Shown here piece by piece: positions 16,790 through 25,846 of a stretch of 64,000 bases of DNA. The DNA is from Deltaproteobacteria bacterium (GTDB lineage: Bacteria > Bdellovibrionota > FAC87 > UBA2466), in NCBI GenBank assembly GCA_016196825.1, contig JACPWY010000051.1, positions 37,294-101,293 of the forward strand, written 5' to 3'. A program made the translations under genes and the position numbers. Position 1 is the first letter of the stretch. The number at the start of each line of letters is the position of its first letter. The notes under the pieces were generated by a model. It was not told the DNA's origin. It was given only the letters and a program-made list of their open reading frames with translations, and made no database searches.

Positions 16790-17635
16790 ATGACTGGGCC
16801 TACCAAAGTTTTCCACACTGTCAGTCCGCTGCTGTTCAAAAGAGTCCATATTGTCCTCGTTCGCCCCGAGCAGTCGCAAAATGTGGGAGCGGTCGCCCGT
16901 GCTATGGCCAACATGGGTATTTTGACCCCATTAAAGATTGTTTCCGCCCCTGAGATCCTCTCTCCGGAAGCGTTTCGATTGGCGCGCCATGCCAGCGCTG
17001 TGCTTGAAAAAGCTCAGATCATCCCCATTCTAAAGAATGCCTTCGATTTTCCGGAGGGAGTTGAGGTCTGCAAGATGGCTATAACAGCCCGAGTGGGTTC
17101 ACCCGATCGGCCGCACCCTGTTTGGTTGCCTGAAGCGATGCCGAATGTGGTTGCCAAGATGAATGGGCGAGGTGATTGGCAGCTGGCAATGGTCTTTGGG
17201 CCGGAGAGTGACGGTCTGTCTAATGATGAGGTGGCCGCCTGTGATGCGATCATGCGCATCCCTTCCGATACCGAATATCGTTCGCTCAACCTTGCCCAGG
17301 CCGTCATGGTCTGTTGTTACGAGTTTCGGCGCGCTAATCTTATGGCTGCCAATGAGGGCGTTGCCCTCGCTACCCCCCAGGGGCAGAAGGATCGTCTGAT
17401 TCAACACATCTTGCAGGTGGCCGAGGCCGTGGGATTTGTCCTCCCGGGCGACCCTTATAAGATGAAGGGGCGACTCACCGAGATCCTATCGGGGTTGCCC
17501 AACCATTTGAAAGATATTAAGACGTTGCATGGCCTGCTGGATCAGGTCGCACGTTCCCTTAAGAAGCAGGCCCCCGATTTCAAGGGGCGTTACCGTAATC
17601 GATTAGAACGCGAGGCAGACAGTGAAAGAGTCTAA
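16790..17635 (+). CDS. trmJ: SPOUT RNA methyltransferase, TrmJ-like
   Basis: This is a SpoU/TrmH-class enzyme that 2'-O-methylates RNA with S-adenosylmethionine. The trefoil-knot motifs are visible: VRPEQSQNVGAVARAMANMG near the N-terminus, VFGPESDGLSNDE, and the SAM-binding loop IPSDTEYRSLNLAQAV. The extra C-terminal domain and the LVRPEQSQNVGA form fit TrmJ (tRNA position 32). At 281 aa it is slightly longer than E. coli TrmJ. It overlaps grpE by 14 nt and so leads a trmJ-grpE-dnaJ transcript. Confidence 0.85.
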   Translation: MTGPTKVFHTVSPLLFKRVHIVLVRPEQSQNVGAVARAMANMGILTPLKIVSAPEILSPEAFRLARHASAVLEKAQIIPILKNAFDFPEGVEVCKMAITARVGSPDRPHPVWLPEAMPNVVAKMNGRGDWQLAMVFGPESDGLSNDEVAACDAIMRIPSDTEYRSLNLAQAVMVCCYEFRRANLMAANEGVALATPQGQKDRLIQHILQVAEAVGFVLPGDPYKMKGRLTEILSGLPNHLKDIKTLHGLLDQVARSLKKQAPDFKGRYRNRLEREADSERV

Positions 17636-18188
17636 GACCGAATCGAAAGGTAATGGCGAAGAGCTGAAAAACAACTCTGAATCGGAATTGGTTGAGGAGG
17701 CGGCGCCTCTCTCGGATGAAGAGGGTTCGGCAGTAGCGGCTGAAGACGCGGGCGAATCGGCGAAGAAAGAGTTGTTGTACATGCGGGCCGAGTTCGACAA
17801 CTACCGCAAGCGGATGATCCGAGACCAGGAGCAGATGGTCCGCTTTGCCAATGAAAAATTGATCAGGGAGCTGCTCACAATCGTCGATCTCTTCGATCGT
17901 GCCTTAGAGCATGCCGAAAAGGTGAAGGGTGAGGGCACGCCCAGCGTGAAGACCTTTGTGGATGGAATCGAGATGACCAGTCGCGAATTGGGGCAGCTTC
18001 TGATTCGTTTTGGCGTCGAGTTTGTCGGGTCGATCGGAGATAGATTTGATCCCGCGAAGCACGAAGCGATCTCCGAGGTGCTTGGTGGGGAGCCTGGAAA
18101 AGTGGTGGCCGTTCTGAATCGCGGTTGCAATCTCAATGGACGCCTCCTTCGGCCTGCGAAGGTCGTGGTGTCGAAACAAAACGGATAG
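17622..18188 (+). CDS. grpE: Nucleotide exchange factor GrpE
   Basis: GrpE releases ADP from DnaK. The 188 aa product has an acidic, low-complexity N-terminus, the long coiled-coil helix (ELLYMRAEFDNYRKRM), and a C-terminal beta domain with RFGVEFVGSIGDRFDPAKHEA and GCNLNGRLLRPAKVVVS. The start is GTG 17622, inside the end of trmJ. dnaJ follows 12 bp later. No dnaK is in the window, so the chaperone partner must be encoded elsewhere. Confidence 0.95.
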   Translation: MKESKTESKGNGEELKNNSESELVEEAAPLSDEEGSAVAAEDAGESAKKELLYMRAEFDNYRKRMIRDQEQMVRFANEKLIRELLTIVDLFDRALEHAEKVKGEGTPSVKTFVDGIEMTSRELGQLLIRFGVEFVGSIGDRFDPAKHEAISEVLGGEPGKVVAVLNRGCNLNGRLLRPAKVVVSKQNG

Positions 18189-18200
18189 ACTTTCAAAAAG

Positions 18201-19292
18201 ATGAAACGAGATTACTATGAAATTCTCGGCGTGGTCCGGGGTGTGAGCGAGGATGATCTCAAAAAGGCCTATCGAAAGGCCGCGGTGCAGTACCACCCCG
18301 ATCGAAATCCGGGTGACAAGACCGCCGAGGAAAAATTCAAAGAGGTGAATGAGGCTTATCAGGTCTTGAGCGATCCCAAACGCCGTTCGGCCTACGACCA
18401 ATTTGGCCATTCAGCGTTTCAGGGCGGTGGTTTTGAGCAGGGGTTTTCATCGGCAACGTTCACCGATATTTTTGACAACATTTTTGGCGATATCTTTGGG
18501 GCCTCTGGAGGCGGAGGTCCGAGCAATGGTGTGGATCTCCGTTACAACCTGGAAATTACGTTTGAAGAGGCGGCCTTTGGCGTTGAGAGGCAGATCACCT
18601 TTGAAAAGGCGGCACCCTGCAGTCCGTGCCAGGGGTCGGGCGCTAAGCCCGGCACGAAGCCGAAGACCTGTCGAAATTGCAAGGGCACCGGCCAGATTCG
18701 CCTGAACCAAGGTTTTTTCACGCTCGCGCGGACCTGCACGAGTTGTTTTGGGCGCGGGACGACGATTGAGGAGAAGTGCCCGGAGTGTCGCGGGAAGGGG
18801 CGGGTCCAGCGCCCCCACTCGGTGTCGGTGAAGATTCCGGCGGGTGTCGATGCGGGTCAGCGGTTGCGCCTTCGGGGAGAGGGCGAGATTGGAGAGTCGG
18901 GAGACCACTTTGGGGATCTCTTCGTCGTGATTCACGTTAAGGAGCATGCGCTCTTCAAAAGAGACCAGGAGAGCATTCATCTCGAGTTTCCGATCAGCTT
19001 TGTTCAGGCGGCGTTGGGGGCGGAGCTGGAAGTGCCCATACTTGGCGGGGCGAGCAGCATGAAGGTGCCGGCTGGGACACAGTCGGGAGAGGTGTTTCGT
19101 TTGAAAGGGAAGGGAATTAAGCGACTCAATGGGTCAGGATATGGAGATCAGTTTGTCCGGATTCTCGTGGAAACCCCCACAAATCTCTCCGGTAAACAGC
19201 GCGACCTGTTGCGGGAGTTTGAAAAGATGGCCACGGCGGAGTCGCAGCCCGGCATCACAAGCTTTCTCAACAAACTCCGAGATCTGCTGTAG
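18201..19292 (+). CDS. dnaJ: Chaperone DnaJ
   Basis: DnaJ delivers substrates to DnaK. The J-domain (DYYEILGV ... YHPDRNPGDK) carries the HPD tripeptide, followed by a Gly/Phe region. The zinc-binding region has four CxxCxGxG-like motifs (CSPCQGSG, CRNCKGTG, CTSCFGRG, CPECRGKG), and the C-terminal substrate domains are complete. The 363 aa length is normal for type I DnaJ. It lies in one run with trmJ and grpE, and the next gene starts 14 bp after its stop. Confidence 0.95.
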   Translation: MKRDYYEILGVVRGVSEDDLKKAYRKAAVQYHPDRNPGDKTAEEKFKEVNEAYQVLSDPKRRSAYDQFGHSAFQGGGFEQGFSSATFTDIFDNIFGDIFGASGGGGPSNGVDLRYNLEITFEEAAFGVERQITFEKAAPCSPCQGSGAKPGTKPKTCRNCKGTGQIRLNQGFFTLARTCTSCFGRGTTIEEKCPECRGKGRVQRPHSVSVKIPAGVDAGQRLRLRGEGEIGESGDHFGDLFVVIHVKEHALFKRDQESIHLEFPISFVQAALGAELEVPILGGASSMKVPAGTQSGEVFRLKGKGIKRLNGSGYGDQFVRILVETPTNLSGKQRDLLREFEKMATAESQPGITSFLNKLRDLL

Positions 19293-19306
19293 GATACTGA
19301 ACTTGA

Positions 19307-21310
19307 ATGCGACTCCGACGGCTGGCCATTCTCGCTTGGGCTTTCTCTGTGCTGCTGAGCTTTACGCATTGTGCCCATAAAGAATCCAAGGACAGCGCCG
19401 AGAATCTCACTCCCGCGAACGAAGCCGCACAACTTTTCCAGAAGGCTGAGGCGGCGTTTAAGGTTCGCGAAAGTGAACGCGCCCTGAATCTCTTCCGGAA
19501 GGTCAAGGCCAAGTACCCAGGGACCCGAATCGCTCGGCTCTCGCTTTATCGTTTGGCCTCGGCGGCCTACCACAAACGCGACTACCCGCTGGCGGCCCAA
19601 CTTTTTCAGGAGATGTTGAAGCCGGCCGCAGATGGGACTGTGACCGGCGTCGATGAATTCCGGGTGGATGCGACCTATAACTGGGCCGCCAGTGAGTTTC
19701 AGCAAAAGCATTACGAAAGAGCCTACGAGGTTTTGGCGAGCATCGATCTCAATTCGCCGGCAAACCGAGACACCAAGCGGTTGGAGATGGTCTATGCGCT
19801 CGTAGAACGGACGGCGAAGAAGTTGGGGGATGCGCCGGGTCTTCTTGCTGCGACAGCCGCGCACGCACAGCTGCCGCTGACGCAGGCGCAGATTCAGCCT
19901 TTGGAGAAGGAGATCGACGGTCTCTTATCGGCGATTCATGAAGTGGCGCTCCTCAGTGGAATTCTGACCGCCGACACGGGTGGGCGTGTTCGCCCCGTGG
20001 CGGTTGTGCAGGATCCGGTTGTCCGCGCCAAGATCCAGGACAGGATCCGGAGCCTTTCGGGTGAGTCGTCGTCGGCGCCCGAGGTGGTGGTGGAGTCGAG
20101 CCCGTCGCCGGATGTGGTGGCGGAAGCGCCGCGGGTGATCCGAGTGGGATCGGGGAACGTGGGTGTGCTGTTGCCGCTCTCGGGAAAATTCGCACTTGTG
20201 GGGCGTCGGGCGCTCGATGCGATCCTGCTGTCGGCCGCGGTGTTTGACAGTCGCTCCACCTCCAAACTCAAACTTTTTATCGAGGACACGGGGTCGAACG
20301 AGGTTGAGGCGGAGCGCGCGGTGGCGCGGCTCGCGAATCAGCAGAATGTGAGTGCAATCATTGGCCCGGTGAGCGCGCGTGAAGCGACGGTTGTGGCCAA
20401 GAAGGCCCAAGAGCTCGGGGTGGTGAACCTTTCGCTGACCTCGCGCGAAGGCGTGACGGAGGCTGGGGGGCTGGTTTTCCAAAATGCCCTCATCCCGCGG
20501 GTGCAGATCGAAAGCCTGGCCGAGTATTGCATCCAGGAAAAAGGGTTCAAGAGGTTTGCTATCTTGGCCCCATCCGATCCGTTCGGGACCGACATGGCGA
20601 TGCAGTTTTGGGATGCGATCGAAAAACGTGGCGGAATTGTTTCGGCGATGGAAACCTACGCACCCGAGGACAACGACTACCAGGTGCAGATCCAGAAGAT
20701 GGTGGGGCTCTACGATTCGCCGAAACTTCGCAAGACCGAGCTCGATAAGATCGCCGATTACCAAAAGGAAATGAAGCAGAAGAATCCGAGGGCCAAGGAG
20801 AAAAGAATCCGCCTTCAGGCAATCGTCGATTTCGATGCGATCTTTATCCCTGATATTCCGAAGGTGGTTTCGCAGGTTGTTCCGAATTTGGCCTACTTCG
20901 ATGTGACAGGAGCCACACTTTTGGGAACGGCGGAGTGGGGGACGAATCAGCTCTACCGACGTATTGGGAAAGGGATTGTGGGCGCGCTCTTTCCGGTGGC
21001 GATCCAGCCCGAAACGCATCGCCCGGTGCAGTTTGCGTTCATCAATCTCTACAAAGATGCCATGGGGTTTTTCCCCGATCTCTTGGCTACGCAGGCCTAT
21101 GAAGCGATGGAGATCGTAGGCGTGGGCCTCAATAAGGCTGGTGGCTCGAGTTCTTCTGCTCTGGCCTCGGCCATCGCTGGCGCCGGAACAACGGAAAGCC
21201 CACTCGGTGCATTTTCCTTCGACCAGAAACGAATCGCGACGCGGAAACTCCCCGTCTTCTCCATAGATTCGTCTGGGTCTCTCATCGAGATGTCCAAAGC
21301 GATCGATTAA
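19307..21310 (+). CDS. Lipoprotein, TPR plus periplasmic-binding fold (PBP activator-like)
   Basis: The 667 aa product has a lipoprotein signal (SFTHC). Residues about 40-210 are TPR-like helical repeats (RALNLFRKVKAKYPGTRIAR). From about 285 the type 1 periplasmic-binding fold of the LpoA / branched-chain amino acid receptor class begins (VGVLLPLSGKFALVGRRALDAI). The TPR-plus-receptor order matches penicillin-binding protein activators that stimulate PBP1A from the outer membrane. The bifunctional PBP at 44108 would be a candidate partner, though that is inference. It probably belongs to the dnaJ transcript. Confidence 0.75.
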   Translation: MRLRRLAILAWAFSVLLSFTHCAHKESKDSAENLTPANEAAQLFQKAEAAFKVRESERALNLFRKVKAKYPGTRIARLSLYRLASAAYHKRDYPLAAQLFQEMLKPAADGTVTGVDEFRVDATYNWAASEFQQKHYERAYEVLASIDLNSPANRDTKRLEMVYALVERTAKKLGDAPGLLAATAAHAQLPLTQAQIQPLEKEIDGLLSAIHEVALLSGILTADTGGRVRPVAVVQDPVVRAKIQDRIRSLSGESSSAPEVVVESSPSPDVVAEAPRVIRVGSGNVGVLLPLSGKFALVGRRALDAILLSAAVFDSRSTSKLKLFIEDTGSNEVEAERAVARLANQQNVSAIIGPVSAREATVVAKKAQELGVVNLSLTSREGVTEAGGLVFQNALIPRVQIESLAEYCIQEKGFKRFAILAPSDPFGTDMAMQFWDAIEKRGGIVSAMETYAPEDNDYQVQIQKMVGLYDSPKLRKTELDKIADYQKEMKQKNPRAKEKRIRLQAIVDFDAIFIPDIPKVVSQVVPNLAYFDVTGATLLGTAEWGTNQLYRRIGKGIVGALFPVAIQPETHRPVQFAFINLYKDAMGFFPDLLATQAYEAMEIVGVGLNKAGGSSSSALASAIAGAGTTESPLGAFSFDQKRIATRKLPVFSIDSSGSLIEMSKAID

Positions 21311-21440
21311 TCTTCCCGTCCTGTCGTTGGGGGGCGGGCAAATAAGCAACGGCAATCACCGCACACAGTGTGCAGTTTGTCTTGCCAAACTTGTGCGTTT
21401 TGATTGCCGCCTCGGCAAGGCTACTGTTAGGTTTTTTGTT

Positions 21441-22138
21441 GTGGAGGCGTTCACAATTTATCAGTTCGATAATTTCCGAAATTATCTGCTCGTGACAGGT
21501 CAGCGGTGCTTTTCCCGTCGCAATCGTCGGATCTCGCTGGATGAATGGAGTTGCAAGCTCGGCTACCGTTCTCCGCGCAGTGTGGCCATGGTTCTGAAGG
21601 GGCAACGTTTTCCGAGCTCGGAAATGCGGACATTCTCGCAACCGAGCATACGTGGATAGAAACCGCCACCGCTGCATGTGCTCATACCGATTTGACGGCG
21701 AGGGCACCCATCACGCTCTCGTACGTAACGTGTCGGGATACCGCCGCCGTTCGCAAAGACATTTGGAAAGTTCTCATTCACGAGTCGGTTCACCACCTCG
21801 GTGTCGATGACGAGTCATTTGCCGATGCTGTTGCCGAGGAAGTAGTGAAGGCCAAGGGTGAAGAGTCTCCCGTGGGCTGCGTCGCGTCCGTTGCCGTCGC
21901 GGGCAGCACTCCCGTCACAAAAGAATTCGAAGTCCCCTATCGTTTGGAGAAGGGAATCACCATCCAAGGTGCCAATTTCGGGGTGTCACACTACCCCGAC
22001 TATAATTTGGAGATTCGTCTTGCGGGTGCTATCGCGAGGTCTGGCGGTCAGGATGGTCTTCAATCGGCCGACAATGTGATGGCCGTAACAGCCGATCGAA
22101 CTGCGAGTCTCGAGTGCTATTTTTCACGGGGACGGTAA
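21441..22138 (+). pseudogene. Collapsed TIGR02147 regulator/secreted HE-motif gene pair
   Basis: From GTG 21441 one frame reads IYQFDNFRNYLLV, RNRRISLDEWSCKLGYRSPR and SVAMVLKGQRFPSSEM, the N-terminal helix-turn-helix of a TIGR02147 regulator. It breaks off near 21635 and stops at 21659. In another frame (ORF 21545-22138) the following DNA reads TCRDTAAVRKDIWKVLIHES, then VHHLGVDDESFADAVAEEVV, the HE-motif tail of a secreted protein. The regulator's C-terminal half and the partner's N-terminus are missing. An internal deletion of a regulator-partner module, like those at 9386-11181 and 52891-55975, explains this. Confidence 0.6.
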
Positions 22139-22192
22139 TGAAACACGGAATTCAATTCGTTGTCTTCGCTGTGCGATAACTGGAAAAACACG

Positions 22193-22624
22193 CTAGGTGA
22201 GGTGCCCGCAGTAGAGAGTAGTTTCGTAAGACATTGTGACGGAGTTGCTGACCGCGTGTTGGAGAAAGATCTTGTTTAGCTCCTCAAGCATGGGTTTGTG
22301 GTCGTGGTGAGTGGGACCGGGAGCGTAGGAGGCAGAGAGCAAGCGTCCTTTTAACCCTTCGAAATTGAAATGTTGCTCGTTGGCAAATTTCCGGACTCCA
22401 CAGCCGGCCGCTCCAAAAAAATTCGCCGGCCTCTCCGGGTCCTCGTTATTTTTCTTTCTCACGTCGCGATAGTCCGTTCCGTAGGGTTCGAGCAGTCGTT
22501 CGTACGCCTCAAGAAACGGCGTGCCGGTGTCTACGCGTTCATTCCACAGGAGAACCAGCCAGCCGTCAGTTTTCAGAATCCGCTGAAACTCGCGGCGCGC
22601 CTCCCCAAAACAAACCACCCCCAC
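22193..22624 (-). pseudogene. C-terminal fragment of a class I SAM methyltransferase
   Basis: The ORF reads ARREFQRILKTDGWLVLLWN then ERVDTGTPFLEAYERLL, the segment after the last SAM-binding strand in methyltransferase-11 type proteins. The Rossmann core with the glycine-rich SAM motif is missing: the sequence upstream of residue 7 does not continue the family in any frame I can see. At 143 aa it is about half the normal length. It lies beside another decayed gene, so this stretch appears to be a deletion hotspot or an old island edge. Confidence 0.6.
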
Positions 22625-22768
22625 TTTGCCTCAGAATGGCCGGAACGACGGTTCTCATTCCAACACCCGCAGGCCCCGCCACCTCTCCCGCTTCTCCCCC
22701 CAAGTTCCCCTTGATAACTCCCGACCTCCCGGATAATCCTGATCGGCAGTTGGGTGCGGGGGAGTTTC

Positions 22769-23620
22769 TTGAAGATTTTATCCGATTTCGATGGTGTACT
22801 CACCAATTTGACCGAAGAGGCCGAGAGGGCGCGGCAGCTTTTCGATGCCTATCTCTTTGAAATTGCGGGGGAAGAAATCTCTCGCCAATGTATTGCTGCG
22901 GCGCAAGAAAAAATCCGACAGTCGCCCCATCTGAATGGCTGGCGCTCTCGAGGACGGGTGACGGCCTTTGCGGACGAAGACGGATTTATCTACGTCAATG
23001 GGCTGGCCGCGTGTCTGGATGATCAGGCGCGAGAGCCGGGTTTGGCGGCGGATCTCCTGACCCAGTTACGTAAGATCGGGCTTGATCAATTTAGCCATTT
23101 AGCAGGTCGGGCGTATGCCGCAATGGTGAGAGAGACCGAGTCGGGTCGGATGAAACCGATGGACGAGGGAGCTGGACGGGTATTGAAAGAGCTCATTCAC
23201 CGAGGCCACTCCATTGTTGTGGTTTCGAACTCGGGTACCGATCGCATTCGCAAGATCCTGGCTGACTCCGATGTCGGAGAGGAGCTCAGAAAACAAAACG
23301 GCAGCATCCGTATTCGTGGTGACGCCAGAAAGTTTGAGTTGGGGGAGGCGGCCGAGACTCTTCTCGTTGAGAACTACACCATTCCAGTGGATAGGCCCGT
23401 TTACCGAAACATCATTCTCGAGGAACGCCCGGACGTTGTGATCGGCGATGTTCTTTCTTTGGATTTGGCTCTCCCCATTCATCTTGGTGGGGCCACGCGA
23501 ATATTTCTCCGACGACGCGACTACACTCCGAGTTGGTCGCTGAACTTCATGGAAAAACGGCAGAAGGGGGCCCCTGGTGGCATACTCGAACAGTTCGACG
23601 ATCTCCTCGCTTTGGCTTAG
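22769..23620 (+). CDS. HAD-superfamily hydrolase
   Basis: This is a phosphatase-like HAD protein. Motif I is SDFDGVLTN at the very N-terminus, motif II is VVVSNSGTD, a conserved Lys lies in ARKFEL, and motif III is PDVVIGDVLSLDLALP. A helical cap domain lies between I and II. I choose TTG 22769 (LKILSDFDGV) with GGGGGAG 4-5 nt upstream; the track's GTG 22754 is the alternative. The MFS transporter gene overlaps its 3' end, suggesting an uptake/phosphatase pair. The substrate is unknown. Confidence 0.75.
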   Translation: MKILSDFDGVLTNLTEEAERARQLFDAYLFEIAGEEISRQCIAAAQEKIRQSPHLNGWRSRGRVTAFADEDGFIYVNGLAACLDDQAREPGLAADLLTQLRKIGLDQFSHLAGRAYAAMVRETESGRMKPMDEGAGRVLKELIHRGHSIVVVSNSGTDRIRKILADSDVGEELRKQNGSIRIRGDARKFELGEAAETLLVENYTIPVDRPVYRNIILEERPDVVIGDVLSLDLALPIHLGGATRIFLRRRDYTPSWSLNFMEKRQKGAPGGILEQFDDLLALA

Positions 23621-24944
23621 AGTGACAGCCACTGTGATTCAGCGACGTGAAGGGGCACCCGAGCACACACGAGCATTTCGATCTCGCCGCGCGGTGAATT
23701 GGCTCACCTTGGGCTTCACCTATTCCGCGATGTACATGGGGCGGTACAACCTCTCCTTTGCCAACAAGGCGCTCTCATCGTCCTTTGGTTGGGACAAGAC
23801 CCAGATCGGGGCGATCATCACGACGGCCCTCACCATTTACGGCTTTTCGGCGATCTTCAATGGCCCTATCGCTGATAAAATCGGCGGTCGGCGCGCGATG
23901 CTCATCGGCAGCATCGGAACCGTGGTGTTTAACTTTCTCTTTGGTCTTGGCGCCTATTTCGGATTTCTCGGCACCGGCACCTTTCTCTTGGGTTACTTTG
24001 CGACCGTATGGGGGATGAACTCCTATTTTCAGTCCTACAGCGCTCTTGCCCTCATCAAGGTGAATGCTGGCTGGTTTCACATCAAGGAGCGGGGGGTTTT
24101 CTCGGCGATTTTTGGTTCCATGATCCAAAGCGGTCGTGCGCTCATCTTCATCATCGGAGGAATTGTTGTCACGCTCCTGCCGTGGCAGTGGGTATTCTTC
24201 ATTCCGGCGGCGATCGTGGCCGTAATGGCATTTCTCACCTATCGCTTCGTGCGAAATAACCCCGAGGATTGTGGTCTGCCGGAGCTGGATGTGCAGGATG
24301 CCTCCAGCGGGGATGTTGGGAAGGTGACCGTGTCATATGTTCTGAAAAAGGTGCTCACCAACCCGGTGACCCTCACCATTGCGGTTGCGGAGTTTTGCAC
24401 TGGGGTGGTGCGCCACGGGTTTGAACAATGGTTTCCCCGCTATATGATTGAGGCCCAACATCTGAGTCTCGAGTCGGCGGTATTTCAGAAGGGGGCGCTC
24501 TCGGTTGTTTTGGCTGGAATTGCCGGGGCCTTTGCGGCGGGCATGATGTCCGATTGGATCTTCAAAGGGCGACGAACTCCGGTGGCCTGTTTGGGGTACT
24601 TCACTCAGATCATCTGTCTTTATGTCATTTGGCGAGCTCCGAGCATGAGCATGGTCATCTCGGCGTTTGTTCTCAATTCATTCGCGATCTCGATCGTTCA
24701 CTCGATGCTTTCTGGAACGGCATCGATGGATTTCGGCGGGAAAAAGGCGGCTGCCACCGCCGCTGGGATTTTTGATGGCATGCAGTACCTCGGCGGCTCC
24801 GTTGTGGGTATTGGCATGGGCTATATGCTGGATCACCTAGGCTGGGGGTCGTGGGGCCCCAGCATGATCGGCTTCTCGGCGATCGGGGCCGTCTTGATGA
24901 TCGTCTTGTGGAACGCCCGTCCGAAAACGAATGCCGCCCACTAG
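23577..24944 (+). CDS. MFS transporter, organophosphate antiporter-like
   Basis: About 12 hydrophobic segments span the 455 aa product. The first loop has YMGRYNLSFANKAL and the 2-3 loop has GPIADKIGGRRAML, the signature of the major facilitator superfamily. The overall pattern resembles the organophosphate:phosphate antiporters (GlpT/UhpT/UhpC). GTG 23577 has AAGGGGG about 6 nt upstream and overlaps the HAD gene by 44 nt; GTG 23622 is an alternative start. Together with the HAD phosphatase it may import and dephosphorylate a sugar or glycerol phosphate. Confidence 0.75.
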   Translation: MAYSNSSTISSLWLRVTATVIQRREGAPEHTRAFRSRRAVNWLTLGFTYSAMYMGRYNLSFANKALSSSFGWDKTQIGAIITTALTIYGFSAIFNGPIADKIGGRRAMLIGSIGTVVFNFLFGLGAYFGFLGTGTFLLGYFATVWGMNSYFQSYSALALIKVNAGWFHIKERGVFSAIFGSMIQSGRALIFIIGGIVVTLLPWQWVFFIPAAIVAVMAFLTYRFVRNNPEDCGLPELDVQDASSGDVGKVTVSYVLKKVLTNPVTLTIAVAEFCTGVVRHGFEQWFPRYMIEAQHLSLESAVFQKGALSVVLAGIAGAFAAGMMSDWIFKGRRTPVACLGYFTQIICLYVIWRAPSMSMVISAFVLNSFAISIVHSMLSGTASMDFGGKKAAATAAGIFDGMQYLGGSVVGIGMGYMLDHLGWGSWGPSMIGFSAIGAVLMIVLWNARPKTNAAH

Positions 24945-24990
24945 CAGTCTCCCTCAATTACCCATTTGGGGTAAAAAAATGCTTTTTCGG

Positions 24991-25200
24991 CTACGCCTTC
25001 GTCAGACTCACAAAAGGTCCTCGACGGCCCGGCGAACACATCTTGAAGTAGCCCTCGATGACAAAAACTGAATCCGGGTAGTCTTTGCTGTGAAAATATT
25101 TGCTCGGATCGGGGTGGTTTATCCACTCGCGCTCAAACAGTACGGACGTCCTTTTGAGGAAAGGGCGACGGGCCGATGGGAGAGGGGGGTCTTCTATCAG
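24991..25200 (-). other. Possible gene remnant between MFS and hsp20 genes
   Basis: In the 266 bp gap a minus-strand frame without a recognisable start reads EREWINHPDPSKYFHSKDYP then DSVFVIEGYFKMCSPG and ends at 24991. The residue composition looks like protein rather than random translation. I do not recognise it and cannot find its 5' end upstream of the hsp20 stop. It could be the tail of a truncated gene. Confidence 0.25.
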
Positions 25201-25210
25201 CCCGAGTCTT

Positions 25211-25714
25211 TTAGGCGACGTGTTTTTCGTCGGCCTTTTTGCCCTTCACAAATTTTGCGAAGAGGCCGGATTCTTCACTGCCCACCGCGATCTTTTTGGG
25301 TTTTGCCGCCTCTGATTTTGGCACCGCAATTGTCAGAACGCCGTCTTTGTAGAGGGCCTCGATATGATTGCCATCAGTCGCACCCGGCAGCGTGAAATAC
25401 CGATGGAAGGTCCCATAGGATCGCTCTTCGTAGTAGCTTCCCTTCGACTCTTTCTTCTCTTCACGTTTGCGCTCGGCCTTTACACTCAAGTGGTCATTTT
25501 CCAGACTGATTTCGATGTCCTCCTTCTTTAGTCCTGGCATATCGAGCGTGATCAAGTAGTGGCCGTCGGTTTCCTCAGTGCTGCACTCCGGAACAACAAA
25601 ATTCTCTTTGTTCCGCCTGGGCGCAACGTCAAAGAACCGCTCAAAATCCCCCCAATCACCCACCCGACGCAAACGATTAAGATCCCGATTAAAAACATCA
25701 ATTAAAGTGCTCAT
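25211..25714 (-). CDS. hsp20: Small heat-shock protein Hsp20 (alpha-crystallin)
   Basis: This ATP-independent holdase keeps unfolding proteins soluble. The alpha-crystallin domain spans about residues 45-145: HYLITLDMPGLKKEDIEISL, NDHLSVKAERK, FTLPGATDGNHIEALYKDGVL, and the C-terminal IAVPKSE with the I-x-V-like anchoring motif. The 167 aa length is typical. ATG 25714 is preceded by GAGGAGAG. A heat-shock promoter lies at 25766-25793. Confidence 0.95.
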   Translation of the reverse strand: MSTLIDVFNRDLNRLRRVGDWGDFERFFDVAPRRNKENFVVPECSTEETDGHYLITLDMPGLKKEDIEISLENDHLSVKAERKREEKKESKGSYYEERSYGTFHRYFTLPGATDGNHIEALYKDGVLTIAVPKSEAAKPKKIAVGSEESGLFAKFVKGKKADEKHVA

Positions 25715-25765
25715 ATATTTCTCTCCTCATTTTTTGTGGAGCTTATTGGCTCCGTTCACTTTTCA

Positions 25766-25793
25766 AGATGGGGAGTGATGGAAAACTGTCAAG
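25766..25793 (-). promoter_or_regulatory. Sigma-32-type heat-shock promoter of hsp20
   Basis: On the minus strand, CTTGACA (25793-25787), a 13 bp spacer and CCCCATCT (25773-25766) match the sigma-32 consensus CTTGAAA-N13-CCCCATNT at all but one base. It lies about 50 bp before the hsp20 start. Confidence 0.8.
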
Positions 25794-25846
25794 GTAAGTA
25801 GCCCCGTTCTGCCATGAGGTCGGCTCCGCCCGCCACCAATCTCAAT

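Noticed and set aside
19925-21355. 476 aa minus-strand ORF
   Set aside because: It is the antisense shadow of the PBP-activator lipoprotein gene; the translation is rich in Arg/His with no domain.
24952-24982. TTACCC-ATTTG-GGGTAA hairpin next to an A-run as a terminator
   Set aside because: For the plus strand the stem is followed by A, not T; for the minus strand the T-run precedes the stem. Neither orientation fits an intrinsic terminator.
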